Source: Diplonema papillatum
Taxonomy: Eukaryota; Euglenozoa; Diplonemea; Diplonemida; Diplonemidae
NCBI GenBank assembly: GCA_030068145.1
Contig: JAPJBO010000061.1
Coordinates: forward strand, 186,001 to 250,000
Length of the DNA stretch: 64,000 nt
Direction: 5' to 3'
Part shown: piece after piece, positions 11,501 through 23,925 of the stretch
Layout: every line of letters begins with the position of its first letter
Numbering within the stretch: the stretch's first letter is position 1
Notes under the pieces: generated by a model
Told to the model about the DNA's origin: nothing
What the model saw: the letters and a program-made list of their open reading frames with translations, nothing else
Databases searched by the model: none
Position numbers and translations under genes: made by a program

Positions 11501-14500
11501 TACCCTTGATGGGGACACCTCAAAATGCGGTGGAAACACCTTACCCTTGATGGGGACACCTCAAAATGCGGTGGAAACACCTTACCCTTGATGGGGACAC
11601 CTCAAAATGCGGTGGAAACACCTTACCATTGATGGGGACACCTCAAAATGCGGTGGAAACACCTTACCCTTGATGGGGACACCTCAAAACGCGGTGGAAA
11701 CACCTTACCCTTGATGGGGACACCTCAAAATGCGGTGGAAACACCTTACCCTTGATGGGGACACCTCAAAATGCGGTGGAAACACTTTACCCTTGATGGG
11801 GACACCTCAAAATGCGGTGGAAACACCTTACCCTTGATGGGGACACCTCAAAATGCGGTGGAAACACCTTACCCTTGATGGGGACACCTCAAAATGCGGT
11901 GGAAACACCTTACCCTTGATGGGGACACCTCAAAATGCGGTGGAAACACTTTACCCTTGATGGGGACACCTCAAAATGCGGTGGAAACACCTTACCCTTG
12001 ATGGGGACACCTCAAAATGCGGTGGAAACACCTTACCCTTGATGGGGACACCTCAAAACGTGGTGGAAACACCTTACCATTGATGGGGACACCTCAAAAT
12101 GCGGTGGAAACACCTTACCCTTGATGGGGACACCTCAAAATGCGGTGGAAACACCTTACCCTTGATGGGGACACCTCAAAATGCGGTGGAAACACCTTAC
12201 CCTTGATGGGGACACCTCAAAATGCGGTGGAAACACCTTACCCTTGATGGGGACACCTCAAAATGCGGTGGAAACACCTTACCCTTGATGGGGACACCTC
12301 AAAATGCGGTGGAAACACCTTACCCTTGATGGGGACACCTCAAAATGCGGTGGAAACACTTTACCCTTGATGGGGACACCTCAAAATGCGGTGGAAACAC
12401 CTTACCCTTGATGGGGACACCTCAAAATGCGGTGGAAACACTTTACCCTTGATGGGGACACCTCAAAATGCGGTGGAAACACCTTACCATTGATGGGGAC
12501 ACCTCAAAATGCGGTGGAAACACTTTACCCTTGATGGGGACACCTCAAAATGCGGTGGAAACACCTTACCCTTGATGGGGACACCTCAAAATGCGGTGGA
12601 AACACCTTACCCTTGATGGGGACACCTCAAAATGCGGTGGAAACACTTTACCCTTGATGGGGACACCTCAAAACGCGGTGGAAACACCTTACCATTGATG
12701 GGGACACCTCAAAATGCGGTGGAAACACCTTACCCTTGATGGGGACACCTCAAAACGTGGTGGAAACACCTTACCCTTGATGGGGACACCTCAAAATGCG
12801 GTGGAAACACCTTACCCTTGATGGGGACACCTCAAAATGCGGTGGAAACACCTTACCCTTGATGGGGACACCTCAAAACGTGGTGGAAACACCTTACCAT
12901 TGATGGGGACACCTCAAAATGCGGTGGAAACACCTTACCCTTGATGGGGACACCTCAAAATGCGGTGGAAACACTTTACCCTTGATGGGGACACCTCAAA
13001 ACGCGGTGGAAACACTTTACCCTTGATGGGGACACCTCAAAATGCGGTGGAAACACCTTACCCTTGATGGGGACACCTCAAAATGTGGTGGAAACACCTT
13101 ACCCTTGATGGGGACACCTCAAAATGCGGTGGAAACACCTTACCCTTGATGGGGACACCTCAAAATGCGGTGGAAACACCTTACCCTTGATGGGGACACC
13201 TCAAAATGCGGTGGAAACACTTTACCCTTGATGGGGACACCTCAAAATGCGGTGGAAACACTTTACCCTTGATGGGGACACCTCAAAATGCGGTGGAAAC
13301 ACCTTACCCTTGATGGGGACACCTCAAAATGCGGTGGAAACACCTTACCCTTGATGGGGACACCTCAAAATGCGGTGGAAACACCTTACCCTTGATGGGG
13401 ACACCTCAAAATGCGGTGGAAACACTTTACCCTTGATGGGGACACCTCAAAATGCGGTGGAAACACCTTACCCTTGATGGGGACACCTCAAAATGCGGTG
13501 GAAACACCTTACCATTGATGGGGACACCTCAAAATGCGGTGGAAACACCTTACCCTTGATGGGGACACCTCAAAATGCGGTGGAAACACCTTACCCTTGA
13601 TGGGGACACCTCAAAATGCGGTGGAAACACCTTACCCTTGATGGGGACACCTCAAAATGCGGTGGAAACACCTTACCCTTGATGGGGACACCTCAAAATG
13701 CGGTGGAAACACTTTACCCTTGATGGGGACACCTCAAAATGCGGTGGAAACACCTTACCCTTGATGGGGACACCTCAAAATGCGGTGGAAACACTTTACC
13801 CTTGATGGGGACACCTCAAAACGCGGTGGAAACACCTTACCCTTGATGGGGACACCTCAAAATGCGGTGGAAACACCTTACCCTTGATGGGGACACCTCA
13901 AAATGTGGTGGAAACACCTTACCCTTGATGGGGACACCTCAAAATGCGGTGGAAACACCTTACCCTTGATGGGGACACCTCAAAATGCGGTGGAAACACC
14001 TTACCCTTGATGGGGACACCTCAAAATGCGGTGGAAACACTTACCATTGATGGGGACACCTCAAAATGCGGTGGAAACACCTTACCCTTGATGGGGACAC
14101 CTCAAAATGCGGTGGAAACACCTTACCCTTGATGGGGACACCTCAAAATGCGGTGGAAACACTTTACCCTTGATGGGGACACCTCAAAATGCGGTGGAAA
14201 CACTTTACCCTTGATGGGGACACCTCAAAATGCGGTGGAAACACCTTACCCTTGATGGGGACACCTCAAAATGCGGTGGAAACACCTTACCCTTGATGGG
14301 GACACCTCAAAATGCGGTGGAAACACCTTACCCTTGATGGGGACACCTCAAAATGCGGTGGAAACACCTTACCCTTGATGGGGACACCTCAAAATGCGGT
14401 GGAAACACCTTACCATTGATGGGGACACCTCAAAATGCGGTGGAAACACCTTACCCTTGATGGGGACACCTCAAAACGTGGTGGAAACACCTTACCATTG

Positions 14501-14668
14501 ATGGGGACACCTCAAAATGCGGTGGAAACACCTTACCCTTGATGGGGACACCTCAAAATGCGGTGGAAACACTTTACCCTTGATGGGGACACCTCAAAAC
14601 GTGGTGGAAACACTTTACCATTGATGGGGACACCTCAAAATGCGGTGGAAACACCTTCTCATTGATGG
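8571..14668 (+). repeat. Satellite array 1: about 149 units of 41 bp
   Basis: The unit starts cttgatggggacacctcaaa and continues atgcggtggaaacaccttacc, 41 bp in all. Counting from 8571 to 14635 gives 148 steps of 41. Variation is limited to a few sites: cctt/catt before gatgggg, cctta/cttta, and atgcgg/acgcgg/acgtgg/atgtgg. There are no spacers between units. A pair of rare variants (acgcgg at 13001 and 13821; atgtgg at 13083 and 13903) recurs at exactly 820 bp, or 20 units, showing a block duplication. Units decay at both ends. Confidence 0.97.
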
Positions 14669-14726
14669 GGGTTTCTCCGCCGGGTACTCTACAAGACGTA
14701 TAAGCCCAGACAAGCCCTGTTAGGTT

Positions 14727-14776
14727 GTTAGTACCGTACCGTTTGGGCGGGGGGCTGCGCCCCCCGAACCCCCCCA
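14727..14776. repeat. GC hairpin with flanking ACCGT motif, copy 1
   Basis: After gtaccgtaccgtttgggc comes a perfect ggggggctgcgcccccc hairpin, then gaaccccccc. The third C-run can compete for the same G-run. The reverse complement of this arrangement lies at 20082-20127, and related ones at 35736-36072 and 27131. Confidence 0.7.
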
Positions 14777-15015
14777 TCTTTTAAAGAAGATTTTTGAGGA
14801 TTTTTGATCAAACTTTCGGAGAACGATGCTGTAGTTTTGCCTGCGGAAAAGAGCTTGGAAGGGAATCGAACCTGGGTGTACGTACAGGCTGGGGGGAAAT
14901 AATTGCCCGCGCCTTCAAAATTATAAAAGGTGGTAGCGGTACCCCCCCCCCCCTGGTTCCAGTGGGAAATTTTCCCGGTAAGGTAAAAATGTGACCTCCC
15001 AAAGACGATGGAAAA
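14777..15015 (-). repeat. B-box-bearing repeat and inverted-repeat partner of 1184-1216
   Basis: On the minus strand, 14862-14872 reads ggttcgattcc, a Pol III B box, but no full tRNA fold is seen. At 14967-15001 the reverse complement of the 1184-1216 repeat occurs, preceded by a gggaaaatttccc palindrome and a 13-bp C run. Confidence 0.5.
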
Positions 15016-15107
15016 TTTTTTTTTTTTTTTTTTTTTTTTCTCGCCCCCCCAAGTTTTTTCTGTTTCTTTCGGGGGGGGGGGGGGGGGGGGGGGGGGCAGG
15101 GGGGGAA
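15016..15107. repeat. Poly-T and poly-G homopolymer tract
   Basis: A T run of more than 20 bp is followed, after a short spacer, by an almost unbroken G run of about 35 bp. Such runs are error-prone in sequencing and assembly, so their length is uncertain. Confidence 0.85.
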
Positions 15108-15288
15108 GATACGTTTCCCATTTTTTGGATTTTTTCACCTCAAAGTACTGCATCCGAACGTGAAAATGGGGTATGCATGTGTTTCATGCGCCTCACTTTG
15201 ACCAGAGAGGTAGAAAAATGGGGGTTTCACCGGAATTACGCCAGAACACCTTTGAAAAGTGGTCAAAATACCATAAAAAAGGCCAAAC

Positions 15289-16133
15289 CCAAATGTTGCC
15301 TTTATTCCTAAATTTGCACATTTGGGGCTTCTCAGCCTTCTGTCGTGTCTGTCCGACCGAAGGGACCCGAAGACCTGCTTCAAAAAGAAACAGACCGCAA
15401 AGGAAGAGACCTCAATGAGAAACGGGGTGAGCTCATTGCAAGAATGCAGCCAGTGTCCCCTTCTTGACTGCCTTAGCAACGGGTCCCCATTCACACGGGT
15501 TTGCCTGTCGCCTTGCACGGACGGAGGATGACAGAACGCTTGGTGGACATCCGTTGGTGGACGTCCGTCCTGTAGCGCGGGGCTAGGGCAGCGATTTTTG
15601 ATGCGCACACGTGCACACCAATTCAGAAGGTTTGCACGGCCGCACGTACGGCGCACGCTCGCGGCTGACTGGCGCAACCAAAGAGTGAGGGGCGGCAGCT
15701 TTATCATCGTCTACTTCGCCAAATTCGCGAAGTGAAGTGTGGATAGGCTGATGCATGTATAAGATGTATGCACTGCGACAACAACTAATTGTGGGAGTAC
15801 ACCCGTGCCTTTTTGCCATTCCGTCTCGGGAACTGTTCTCTTGGCACTGTGGGCCGCCCAACTGTCACATACCGGAAGTGTCACGGTGCTTTCAGGCATC
15901 AGCCCTGTTCCTTCCAAATTTTCATCTTTTCTTGCTCTCTACAGGTCTTCGCCGGTCGTCCTGTCGTTCCCTCCCGAACTCAATATTTCGTCACTCCTGG
16001 TGGGTCTTGGGGCTATTTTGGGTACTGCCAGGGTGGCAAACGAGTTCTGGAACCGATCTTGGACGCCAAGAGCCCATATTCAGCTGCAAGGCCGTGCCTT
16101 TGCACCAGAATCCGAATAAAGGCAACATTTGGG
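15289..16133. mobile_element. Possible 0.85-kb inverted-repeat element
   Basis: The 20-mer cccaaatgttgcctttattc near 15290 has its exact reverse complement near 16114-16133. The interior has frames but none with family features. Only the short arms support this call. Confidence 0.4.
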
Positions 16134-16139
16134 AGTATC

Positions 16140-17450
16140 TTCCCCCCCTAGGGCTAAGTTGGATGGAAACGCCGTTTCTTTTAGTTTTTTCGAAATATGG
16201 AAACGGAAACGGAAACGGAAACGGAAACGTTTCCGTTTCTTTTAAAAGAAACGCCAGAAGGCTCCTCGTGCTGAGGGGTCCTATAGGATACCACTTCGCG
16301 GGTCCTTCTGTGTGTCCCTCGGGTGTCCGTTTCCAGCCAAATTTTGGCTTTCCTTTCAGAGGGCGGGATCACCTTCTTCTTTTGATCTACCAGCGGGCAC
16401 TTCTCTTCCTCCGTCTTCTGGCGGGCTCTCTGACTCTTCAGGGCCCTTCCTGGGCTGTTCTTCGACTTGGCTCGGCCCCTTCTTGTGTGTCGTCGCGGTC
16501 TCGTTTGTGCAGAGCAGTCGCTGATGCTCACCGCTTTCTTTCGTCGGCGATCTGAGACGAGCAAATAGGAAACCACAAGCTAATGATGCAGAATGTCGTT
16601 ACATGCGGATGCTGAGGTTTTCTGGCACCAGATTCCACTCTTCTGTGCCTACCACTTCGTCCTCTGCTGCTTCCAACCCACGTTCTCATGTTTACTTGTA
16701 TCGGCGGCCGTGCCGCGTGGGGCTTTTTGAATCTGCAGTCCTCTTCTGCATTGTCGGTGGTTCTTCCTGCCGTCGCTGTCTATGCTCCGACAACACCGCC
16801 CGATGGTGCCCCTTCCGGTGACGGTTGCCACCCGTCGTTGTATGCAAGGTGCACTGTGGCAATCGATGTTTAACACACACGTTACTGCGTGGCCATCGCT
16901 TTTCTGGCGGGTTCAACATTGCCCCGGCATACGTGTGCCCTTCTCACCTCTTGATGCTGCTTGCACTCCCTCTTTGTCTTACACCGCTGAAAACCCCGGT
17001 CTTGTAGCCTGTGGTGCGGCGGAGCTCCCGCTGTCCTGAACGATCGTATCTGTATAGCCTATTATTGGAAGCGGATGTGCTTTCCCGATCGTCTTCAGCG
17101 CGTTGGCCAACGGCCTCGCATCAACAGAGCATCGTCGCCACAACAGCCATTGGTATAAAGAGCTGCAGACCTCAAAGTCATCACAACCGGATGCGTGTGG
17201 TTGCGCGGTCGCAACTCTTATGCTTCTTTCCTCCCTCTTTTTCGGAGCCTCTTTGTCCATGGTTTCCCACTGGATTGCGGGGTCCGCCGTTCGGAACACA
17301 TTTCCGGTCGGACCTTCAGCCAGTATACTAGTGGCATACCAGCCGTTTCTTTTGAAAAGAAACGGCGTTTCCATCCACCGCCAAAAAGAAGGAAACGGAA
17401 ACGGAAACGGAAACGTTTCCAACGTTTCCTTCCTACATAGCCCTAGGGGG
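16140..17450. mobile_element. 1.3-kb segment bounded by inverted GGAAAC-repeat modules
   Basis: The left module (16140-16260) reads ccctagggctaagttggatg, then gaaacgccgtttcttt, then (ggaaac)n. The right module (17340-17450) is its reverse complement in the same order, ending gccctaggggg. A third GGAAAC module lies near 19105-19170. No coding gene is recognised between them. Confidence 0.55.
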
Positions 17451-17575
17451 GGGGGGGGGGGGGGGGGGGGGGTCGGTCCTGCTTTTGGCTTTGTAGGTTC
17501 TCCCGACTCCCCAATTCGTGGTTGGCACAAACTCAAGAGGTCTAGTCAACTATTCCCTGCAGTATTGGACAAAAG
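17451..17575 (+). repeat. Dispersed repeat with expanded G run, matches 28547-28650
   Basis: A G run of about 25 bp leads into tcggtcctgcttttggcttt and continues for about 105 bp to attccctgcagtattgg. The copy at 28547 has the same body but only 8 G. A shorter start of the same repeat lies near 28340. Confidence 0.8.
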
Positions 17576-19899
17576 AAATGCAGAACGCGTGTCCGGCGCG
17601 CAAAAAACGGAGTAACGAAGACTTTGGGACGGATACACGAGGAAGACAGGACATACAACGGCCAGGAGGCAGCAAGGGACTAGAGGAAAAAAGGAGGCGA
17701 CGGCGAAAAAGCAACGGTGGCTGCTCAAAGAAATAGAGTAGGAGTCGAAACCACCCACGTCGTTGCAAGAGGATCCCGCCGAAAGTTAGGCAGATGTGCG
17801 TGTTTTTGGAGAGCCAACGCTGAAAGACAATTTACAACTTTGCCCGAAGATGAATCACTACTAGTACACTTCTTGGTGAATTGCTCGGGTAGCTTTCATT
17901 TCCTTTTGTTGCCACTGTGAAGCCAAAGCTTGAGAGACCAGCAGCGGCCTTTCTCACTTTATCTCTTCGTTGAAGCGCTATACATAGCAGAGACTACAAC
18001 GTTGCGTCGTTGCACTACAGCGTTGCAGCATCGTCCTGGCTAGTGCCCTATGGGCAACTACATCGTTGCATTGTTTGCTTCGTTGCCCAATGGCTGCTAC
18101 AACGTTGCATCGTTACACTGCCCCAACACCGTTGCATCGTCGCCTTATGGCAGGCGTGGAATCGCTGGTTTGCCAAAAAAGAAATTTGAAAACGGTTTGT
18201 TGAAGCTCGTATTGATGGATATGCCTCGAACTCGCGCCGTGTTGAACGCCAGCAAGCCAGCAACACGCATGGTTCAAGATACGTACAACGTGCCTTAGAC
18301 TGAATCGTCTGACGTTGAAGTGCATAGAGCCTGACTCGTCAAGCTACCTACGGCTCGACCACACGACTCACTTGGCATCTCAACAGACAAGCGCGCCGTG
18401 CACAGCCCGCTAGACGCCCCCGACTTCATCACGAACCGTTCAGCCCAACGCCAACATCGGGATTTAGGTTCTGCTCAATGCTCAGAAATATGTTCCCCAA
18501 AAGAGAGAAGACGGGCGCATTAGTTTTGTTTGTGTGTGCCGCTTGATTGACTTTGATTCTTGGTCCCCTGCATCTTCCGGGTGACCAACGATCAAAAACA
18601 CGAAAAACTGTACACCGCGCCCGAGTAGGAGAAAAGGAAGCAGAAAAGAGCGTTCCGTTGCCCGCGCTACAAGGCAGCTGCCTGCGCGGCGCCGGCAGGC
18701 GGCGCACACGGCAGCAAGGGACGCGTCGGAAGTATTTGCACTTCCACATCACGGCTTTTCGTGTGCATCAACAACCGGCGCGGCAATACTATTAGGGTGC
18801 AGTGGTCGGGACAAGCTAGTGGCGCTGGTTTGTGCGCGCTAATGGAACTCGCCTGCTTTAGCCAAAAAAGGGGGAATCGTACTTCGCCAGGATCTTTCTG
18901 CCCAAGCCCCGCCCTCCCCCTCTTGGCATCCTTCCACATGAAACTTACCATCGTCTCCTGCAGTACGCCGCCAGACTGTGTTTTACAAATGTCGGCTATT
19001 CGTCGGATAGTAATCTTCTAAGATGATCTGCGATCTAATACGACAAAAGGGTGCTGGAACCCACTGTTGAGAAGATGCTGACTGCAGGCCCGGCTATGCT
19101 GGCAAGTAAACGGAAACGTTTTCCGTTCCCGTTTCCGTTTCCATACTTTCAAGACGGCGTTTCCTTATTTGGGAAACGGCTGCTGTAGATTGCCCAAGTT
19201 GACACACCCCTGTCCGGGCTGCTGCGGGATGTGAGCAGCCTCAGAAGCTGGAATAGAGCGCGAAAGTGACGTAAACTTGGTTGGGGAAAGTGTTGCGCAA
19301 ACTCAATAAAGAGCGCGGAACCCTGCGCACTTTCTGCGGTGCTGAGTATTCATCGATCCCTTGCAGCGAGCGACAAAGACTGAAGGCGTTGCTTCTGCCG
19401 GTAGAGCTGCAAAGATGGGAGGTTCCAGACAAAGCAGTTTTCAGCGCGCTCTAGGCATCGTCAGACGACATTGTCCTGTTGCTCCCATCGGCCTGACGTG
19501 CAATGGCAGGCGGCGATGTCATAAGTAACCTGATCTTGTGTGATCAGCTTCAGGGTTTGCCGGGTTTGTGCTCGGTTCTTGCCGAGTTCGGATCACACCG
19601 TTATCAACAAGAAAGTGCATGCTAATCCGTATGCCTCATGATTCATGACAATCAGTGTCACGAGCACATTGAATAGTGTTATGGGAACGTGTCAGTTAAA
19701 CTTTGGCGGGCACTTGCCGGCATAGCGGAGAACCCCCCACTCCCCCACCTATATACTTTTCGACGGACAGATGACGGCATGGCAAACCATGGCTTTGTCC
19801 TATATCCTATAGGCTACTGTGGCCGACGCCCCTCGCCCCCCTCCCCCCCTTTTTTTTTTCTTCCGGTGGGCGGACATAGTTGAGTTACAGCTCTTGACA
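17576..19899. other. Gene-free stretch with short repeats
   Basis: At 17995-18150 a degenerate repeat of cgttgcatcgttgc words is visible. At 18506-18545 the text aagacgggcgcattagtttt, then gtttgtgtgtgcc, resembles the start of the cysteine-rich frame at 51686. At 19105-19170 there is a GGAAAC module. I recognise no gene. Confidence 0.4.
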
Positions 19900-19985
19900 A
19901 AGGGAGCACAGATTTTTTCCTGAGCGGGCCACCAGCCCACCATTTATAGGGGGGGGGTGGGGGACCCACCTTTTCCCCCCAGGAG
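19900..19985 (-). repeat. Dispersed module, inverted copy of 28215-28290
   Basis: On the minus strand it reads ggtggcccgctcaggaaaaa, then atctgtgctccc, preceded by a gggacccacc or gggtccccc motif. The same module lies on the plus strand at 28215-28290. Confidence 0.65.
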
Positions 19986-20081
19986 GGTCCGGTTTTCCAG
20001 AATTCTGGAATCACTCCGGATTGGTGTTCTCCGCGAGTTTTTCAGAAAATTTTCAGATATCCCGCCAAAAAACATGAAAAA

Positions 20082-20127
20082 CAGGGGGGTGCGGGGGGCT
20101 ACGCCCCCCGCCCAAACGGTACGGGTT
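20082..20127. repeat. GC hairpin with flanking ACCGT motif, copy 2 (inverted)
   Basis: It reads ggggtgcggggggctacgcc, then ccccgcccaaacggtac. It is the reverse complement of the 14727 hairpin with a different loop (TAG for TGC). The two bracket 5.4 kb. Confidence 0.7.
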
Positions 20128-20220
20128 TTCCAATAAACTTTTCAACCTCATTTCAACAATCCTGTTGGTGTTCTCACTTAGAAATCTACAGCTAGACCAC
20201 TTTTCAGACAACAAAAACTG

Positions 20221-23200
20221 GGGTTGTCCCACATTTTTGGGTCACCAATACTGACGTTTGAGGGTTGTCCCACTTTTTTCGATGACCAATACTCACGTTT
20301 GAGGGTTGTCCCACTTTTTTCGATGACCAATACTGACGTTTGAGGGTTGTCCCACTTTTTTCGATGACCAATACTGACGTTTGAGGGTTGTCCCACTTTT
20401 TTGGATCACCAATACTGACGTTTGAGGGTTGTCCCACTTTTTTCGATGACCAATACTGACGTTTGAGGGTTGTCCCACTTTTTTGGATCACCAATACTGA
20501 CGTTTGAGGGTTGTCCCACTTTTTTGGGTCACCAATACTGACGTTTGAGGGTTGTCCCACTTTTTTGGGTCACCAATACTGACGTTTGAGGGTTGTCCCA
20601 CTTTTTTGGATCACCAATACTGACGTTTGAGGGTTGTCCCACATTTTTGGATCACCAATACTGACGTTTGAGGGTTGTCCCACTTTTTTGGATCACCAAT
20701 ACTGACGTTTGAGGGTTGTCCCACTTTTTTCGATCACCAATACTGACGTTTGAGGGTTGTCCCACTTTTTTGGATCACCAATACTGACGTTTGAGGGTTG
20801 TCCCACTTTTTTGGATCACCAATACTGACGTTTGAGGGTTGTCCCACTTTTTTGGATCACCAATACTGACGTTTGAGGGTTGTCCCACTTTTTTGGATCA
20901 CCAATACTGACGTTTGAGGGTTGTCCCACTTTTTTGGATCACCAATACTGACGTTTGAGGGTTGTCCCACTTTTTTCGATCACCAATACTGACGTTTGAG
21001 GGTTGTCCCACTTTTTTGGATCACCAATACTGACGTTTGAGGGTTGTCCCACTTTTTTCGATCACCAATACTGACGTTTGAGGGTTGTCCCACTTTTTTG
21101 GATCACCAATACTGACGTTTGAGGGTTGTCCCACTTTTTTGGATCACCAATACTGACGTTTGAGGGTTGTCCCACTTTTTTGGATCACCAATACTGACGT
21201 TTGAGGGTTGTCCCACTTTTTTGGATCACCAATACTGACGTTTGAGGGTTGTCCCACTTTTTTGGATCACCAATACTGACGTTTGAGGGTTGTCCCACTT
21301 TTTTGGATCACCAATACTGACGTTTGAGGGTTGTCCCACTTTTTTCGATCACCAATACTGACGTTTGAGGGTTGTCCCACTTTTTTGGATCACCAATACT
21401 GACGTTTGAGGGTTGTCCCACTTTTTTGGATCACCAATACTGACGTTTGAGGGTTGTCCCACTTTTTTGGATCACCAAAACTGACGTTTGAGGGTTGTCC
21501 CACTTTTTTGGATCACCAATACTGACGTTTGAGGGTTGTCCCACTTTTTTGGATCACCAATACTGACGTTTGAGGGTTGTCCCACTTTTTTGGATCACCA
21601 ATACTGACGTTTGAGGGTTGTCCCACTTTTTTGGATCACCAATACTGACGTTTGAGGGTTGTCCCACTTTTTTGGATCACCAATACTGACGTTTGAGGGT
21701 TGTCCCACTTTTTTGGATCACCAATACTGACGTTTGAGGGTTGTCCCACTTTTTTGGATCACCAATACTGACGTTTGAGGGTTGTCCCACTTTTTTGGAT
21801 CACCAATACTGACGTTTGAGGGTTGTCCCACTTTTTTGGATCACCAATACTGACGTTTGAGGGTTGTCCCACTTTTTTGGATCACCAATACTGACGTTTG
21901 AGGGTTGTCCCACTTTTTTGGATCACCAATACTGACGTTTGAGGGTTGTCCCACTTTTTTGGATCACCAATACTGACGTTTGAGGGTTGTCCCACTTTTT
22001 TGGATCACCAATACTGACGTTTGAGGGTTGTCCCACTTTTTTGGATCACCAATACTGACGTTTGAGGGTTGTCCCACTTTTTTGGATCACCAATACTGAC
22101 GTTTGAGGGTTGTCCCACTTTTTTGGATCACCAATACTGACGTTTGAGGGTTGTCCCACTTTTTTGGATCACCAATACTGACGTTTGAGGGTTGTCCCAC
22201 TTTTTTCGATCACCAATACTGACGTTTGAGGGTTGTCCCACTTTTTTGGATCACCAATACTGACGTTTGAGGGTTGTCCCACTTTTTTGGATCACCAATA
22301 CTGACGTTTGAGGGTTGTCCCACTTTTTTGGATGACCAATACTGACGTTTGAGGGTTGTCCCACTTTTTTGGATCACCAATACTGACGTTTGAGGGTTGT
22401 CCCACTTTTTTGGGTCACCAATACTGACGTTTGAGGGTTGTCCCACTTTTTTGGATCACCAATACTGACGTTTGAGGGTTGTCCCACTTTTTTGGATCAC
22501 CAATACTGACGTTTGAGGGTTGTCCCACTTTTTTGGATCACCAATACTGACGTTTGAGGGTTGTCCCACTTTTTTGGATCACCAATACTGACGTTTGAGG
22601 GTTGTCCCACTTTTTTGGATCACCAATACTGACGTTTGAGGGTTGTCCCACTTTTTTGGATCACCAATACTGACGTTTGAGGGTTGTCCCACTTTTTTGG
22701 ATCACCAATACTGACGTTTGAGGGTTGTCCCACTTTTTTGGATCACCAATACTGACGTTTGAGGGTTGTCCCACTTTTTTGGATCACCAATACTGACGTT
22801 TGAGGGTTGTCCCACTTTTTTGGATGACCAATACTGACGTTTGAGGGTTGTCCCACTTTTTTGGATCACCAATACTGACGTTTGAGGGTTGTCCCACTTT
22901 TTTGGATCACCAATACTGACGTTTGAGGGTTGTCCCACTTTTTTGGATCACCAATACTGACGTTTGAGGGTTGTCCCACTTTTTTGGATCACCAATACTG
23001 ACGTTTGAGGGTTGTCCCACTTTTTTGGATCACCAATACTGACGTTTGAGGGTTGTCCCACTTTTTTGGATCACCAATACTGACGTTTGAGGGTTGTCCC
23101 ACTTTTTTGGATCACCAATACTGACGTTTGAGGGTTGTCCCACTTTTTTCGATCACTAATACTGACGTTTGAGGGTTGTCCCACTTTTTTGGATCACCGA

Positions 23201-23672
23201 TACTGATGTTTGAGGGTTGTCCCACTTTTTTCGATCACTAATACTGACGTTTGAGGGTTGTCCCACTTTTTTGGATCACCAATACTGACGTTTGAGGGTT
23301 GTCCCACTTTTTTGGATCACCAATACTGACGTTTGAGGGTTGTCCCACTTTTTTCGATCACCAATACTGACGTTTGAGGGTTGTCCCACTTTTTTGGATG
23401 ACCAATACTGACGTTTGAGGGTTGTCCCACTTTTTTGGATCACCAATACTGACGTTTGAGGGTTGTCCCACTTTTTTGGATCACCAATACTGACGTTTGA
23501 GGGTTGTCCCACTTTTTTGGATCACTAAACTGACGTTTGAGGGTTGTCCCACTTTTTTGGATGACCAATACTGACGTTTGAGGGTTGTCCCACTTTTTTG
23601 GGTCACCAATACTGACGTTTGAGGGTTGTCCCACATTTTTGGATCACCAATACTGACGTTTGAGGGTTGTCC
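20221..23672 (+). repeat. Satellite array 2, left arm: about 85 units of 41 bp
   Basis: The unit is gggttgtcccacttttttgg, then atcaccaatactgacgtttga, 41 bp. From 20221 to 23663 there are 84 steps, with one 2-bp deletion at about 23526. Variants cgatc/ggatc, gatgacc and gggtcacc are interspersed. The array ends by flipping orientation inside a unit: gagggttgtcc is followed at once by aaaaaagtgggacaaccctc. Confidence 0.97.
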
Positions 23673-23925
23673 AAAAAAGTGGGACAACCCTCATTCGTCA
23701 GTATTGCGATTCATCGAGGGAATTCCACAAGGCATTACGAACGAACTTCAGGTTCCTTTGGGCTGGCTGGCGGGGAAAATCTTTTCCTCCCACCCTCCCT
23801 GCTGTTTGTATTCGAGGCCGTGCGGCCCCTGTTACCCTCGCGCGAGGGTTATCACTAGCTTTGTTTCCGCCGCTTTAGTGGCGAGGTCCGGGAGATTTGG
23901 GGTTGTCAGTGGGGAACGTCAGTTT
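23673..23925. other. Spacer at the centre of the inverted satellite
   Basis: It begins with one reversed unit (to about 23707) and then about 220 bp of unrelated sequence (gcgattcatcgagggaattc and on) before the opposing arm starts. It holds a cctcgcgcgagggt palindrome. No gene is recognised. Confidence 0.75.

Noticed and set aside
15755..16555. 266-codon plus-strand frame
   Set aside because: It runs through the GGAAAC repeat (GNGNGN in the product) and has no domain-like pattern.
20204..23687. Frames of 60-118 codons in satellite 2 encoding GQPSNVSIGDPKKWDN-type repeats
   Set aside because: A 41-bp unit read in three frames gives a 41-residue cycle. Most units introduce TGA, and the frames appear only where variants remove it. 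This is a repeat artefact.
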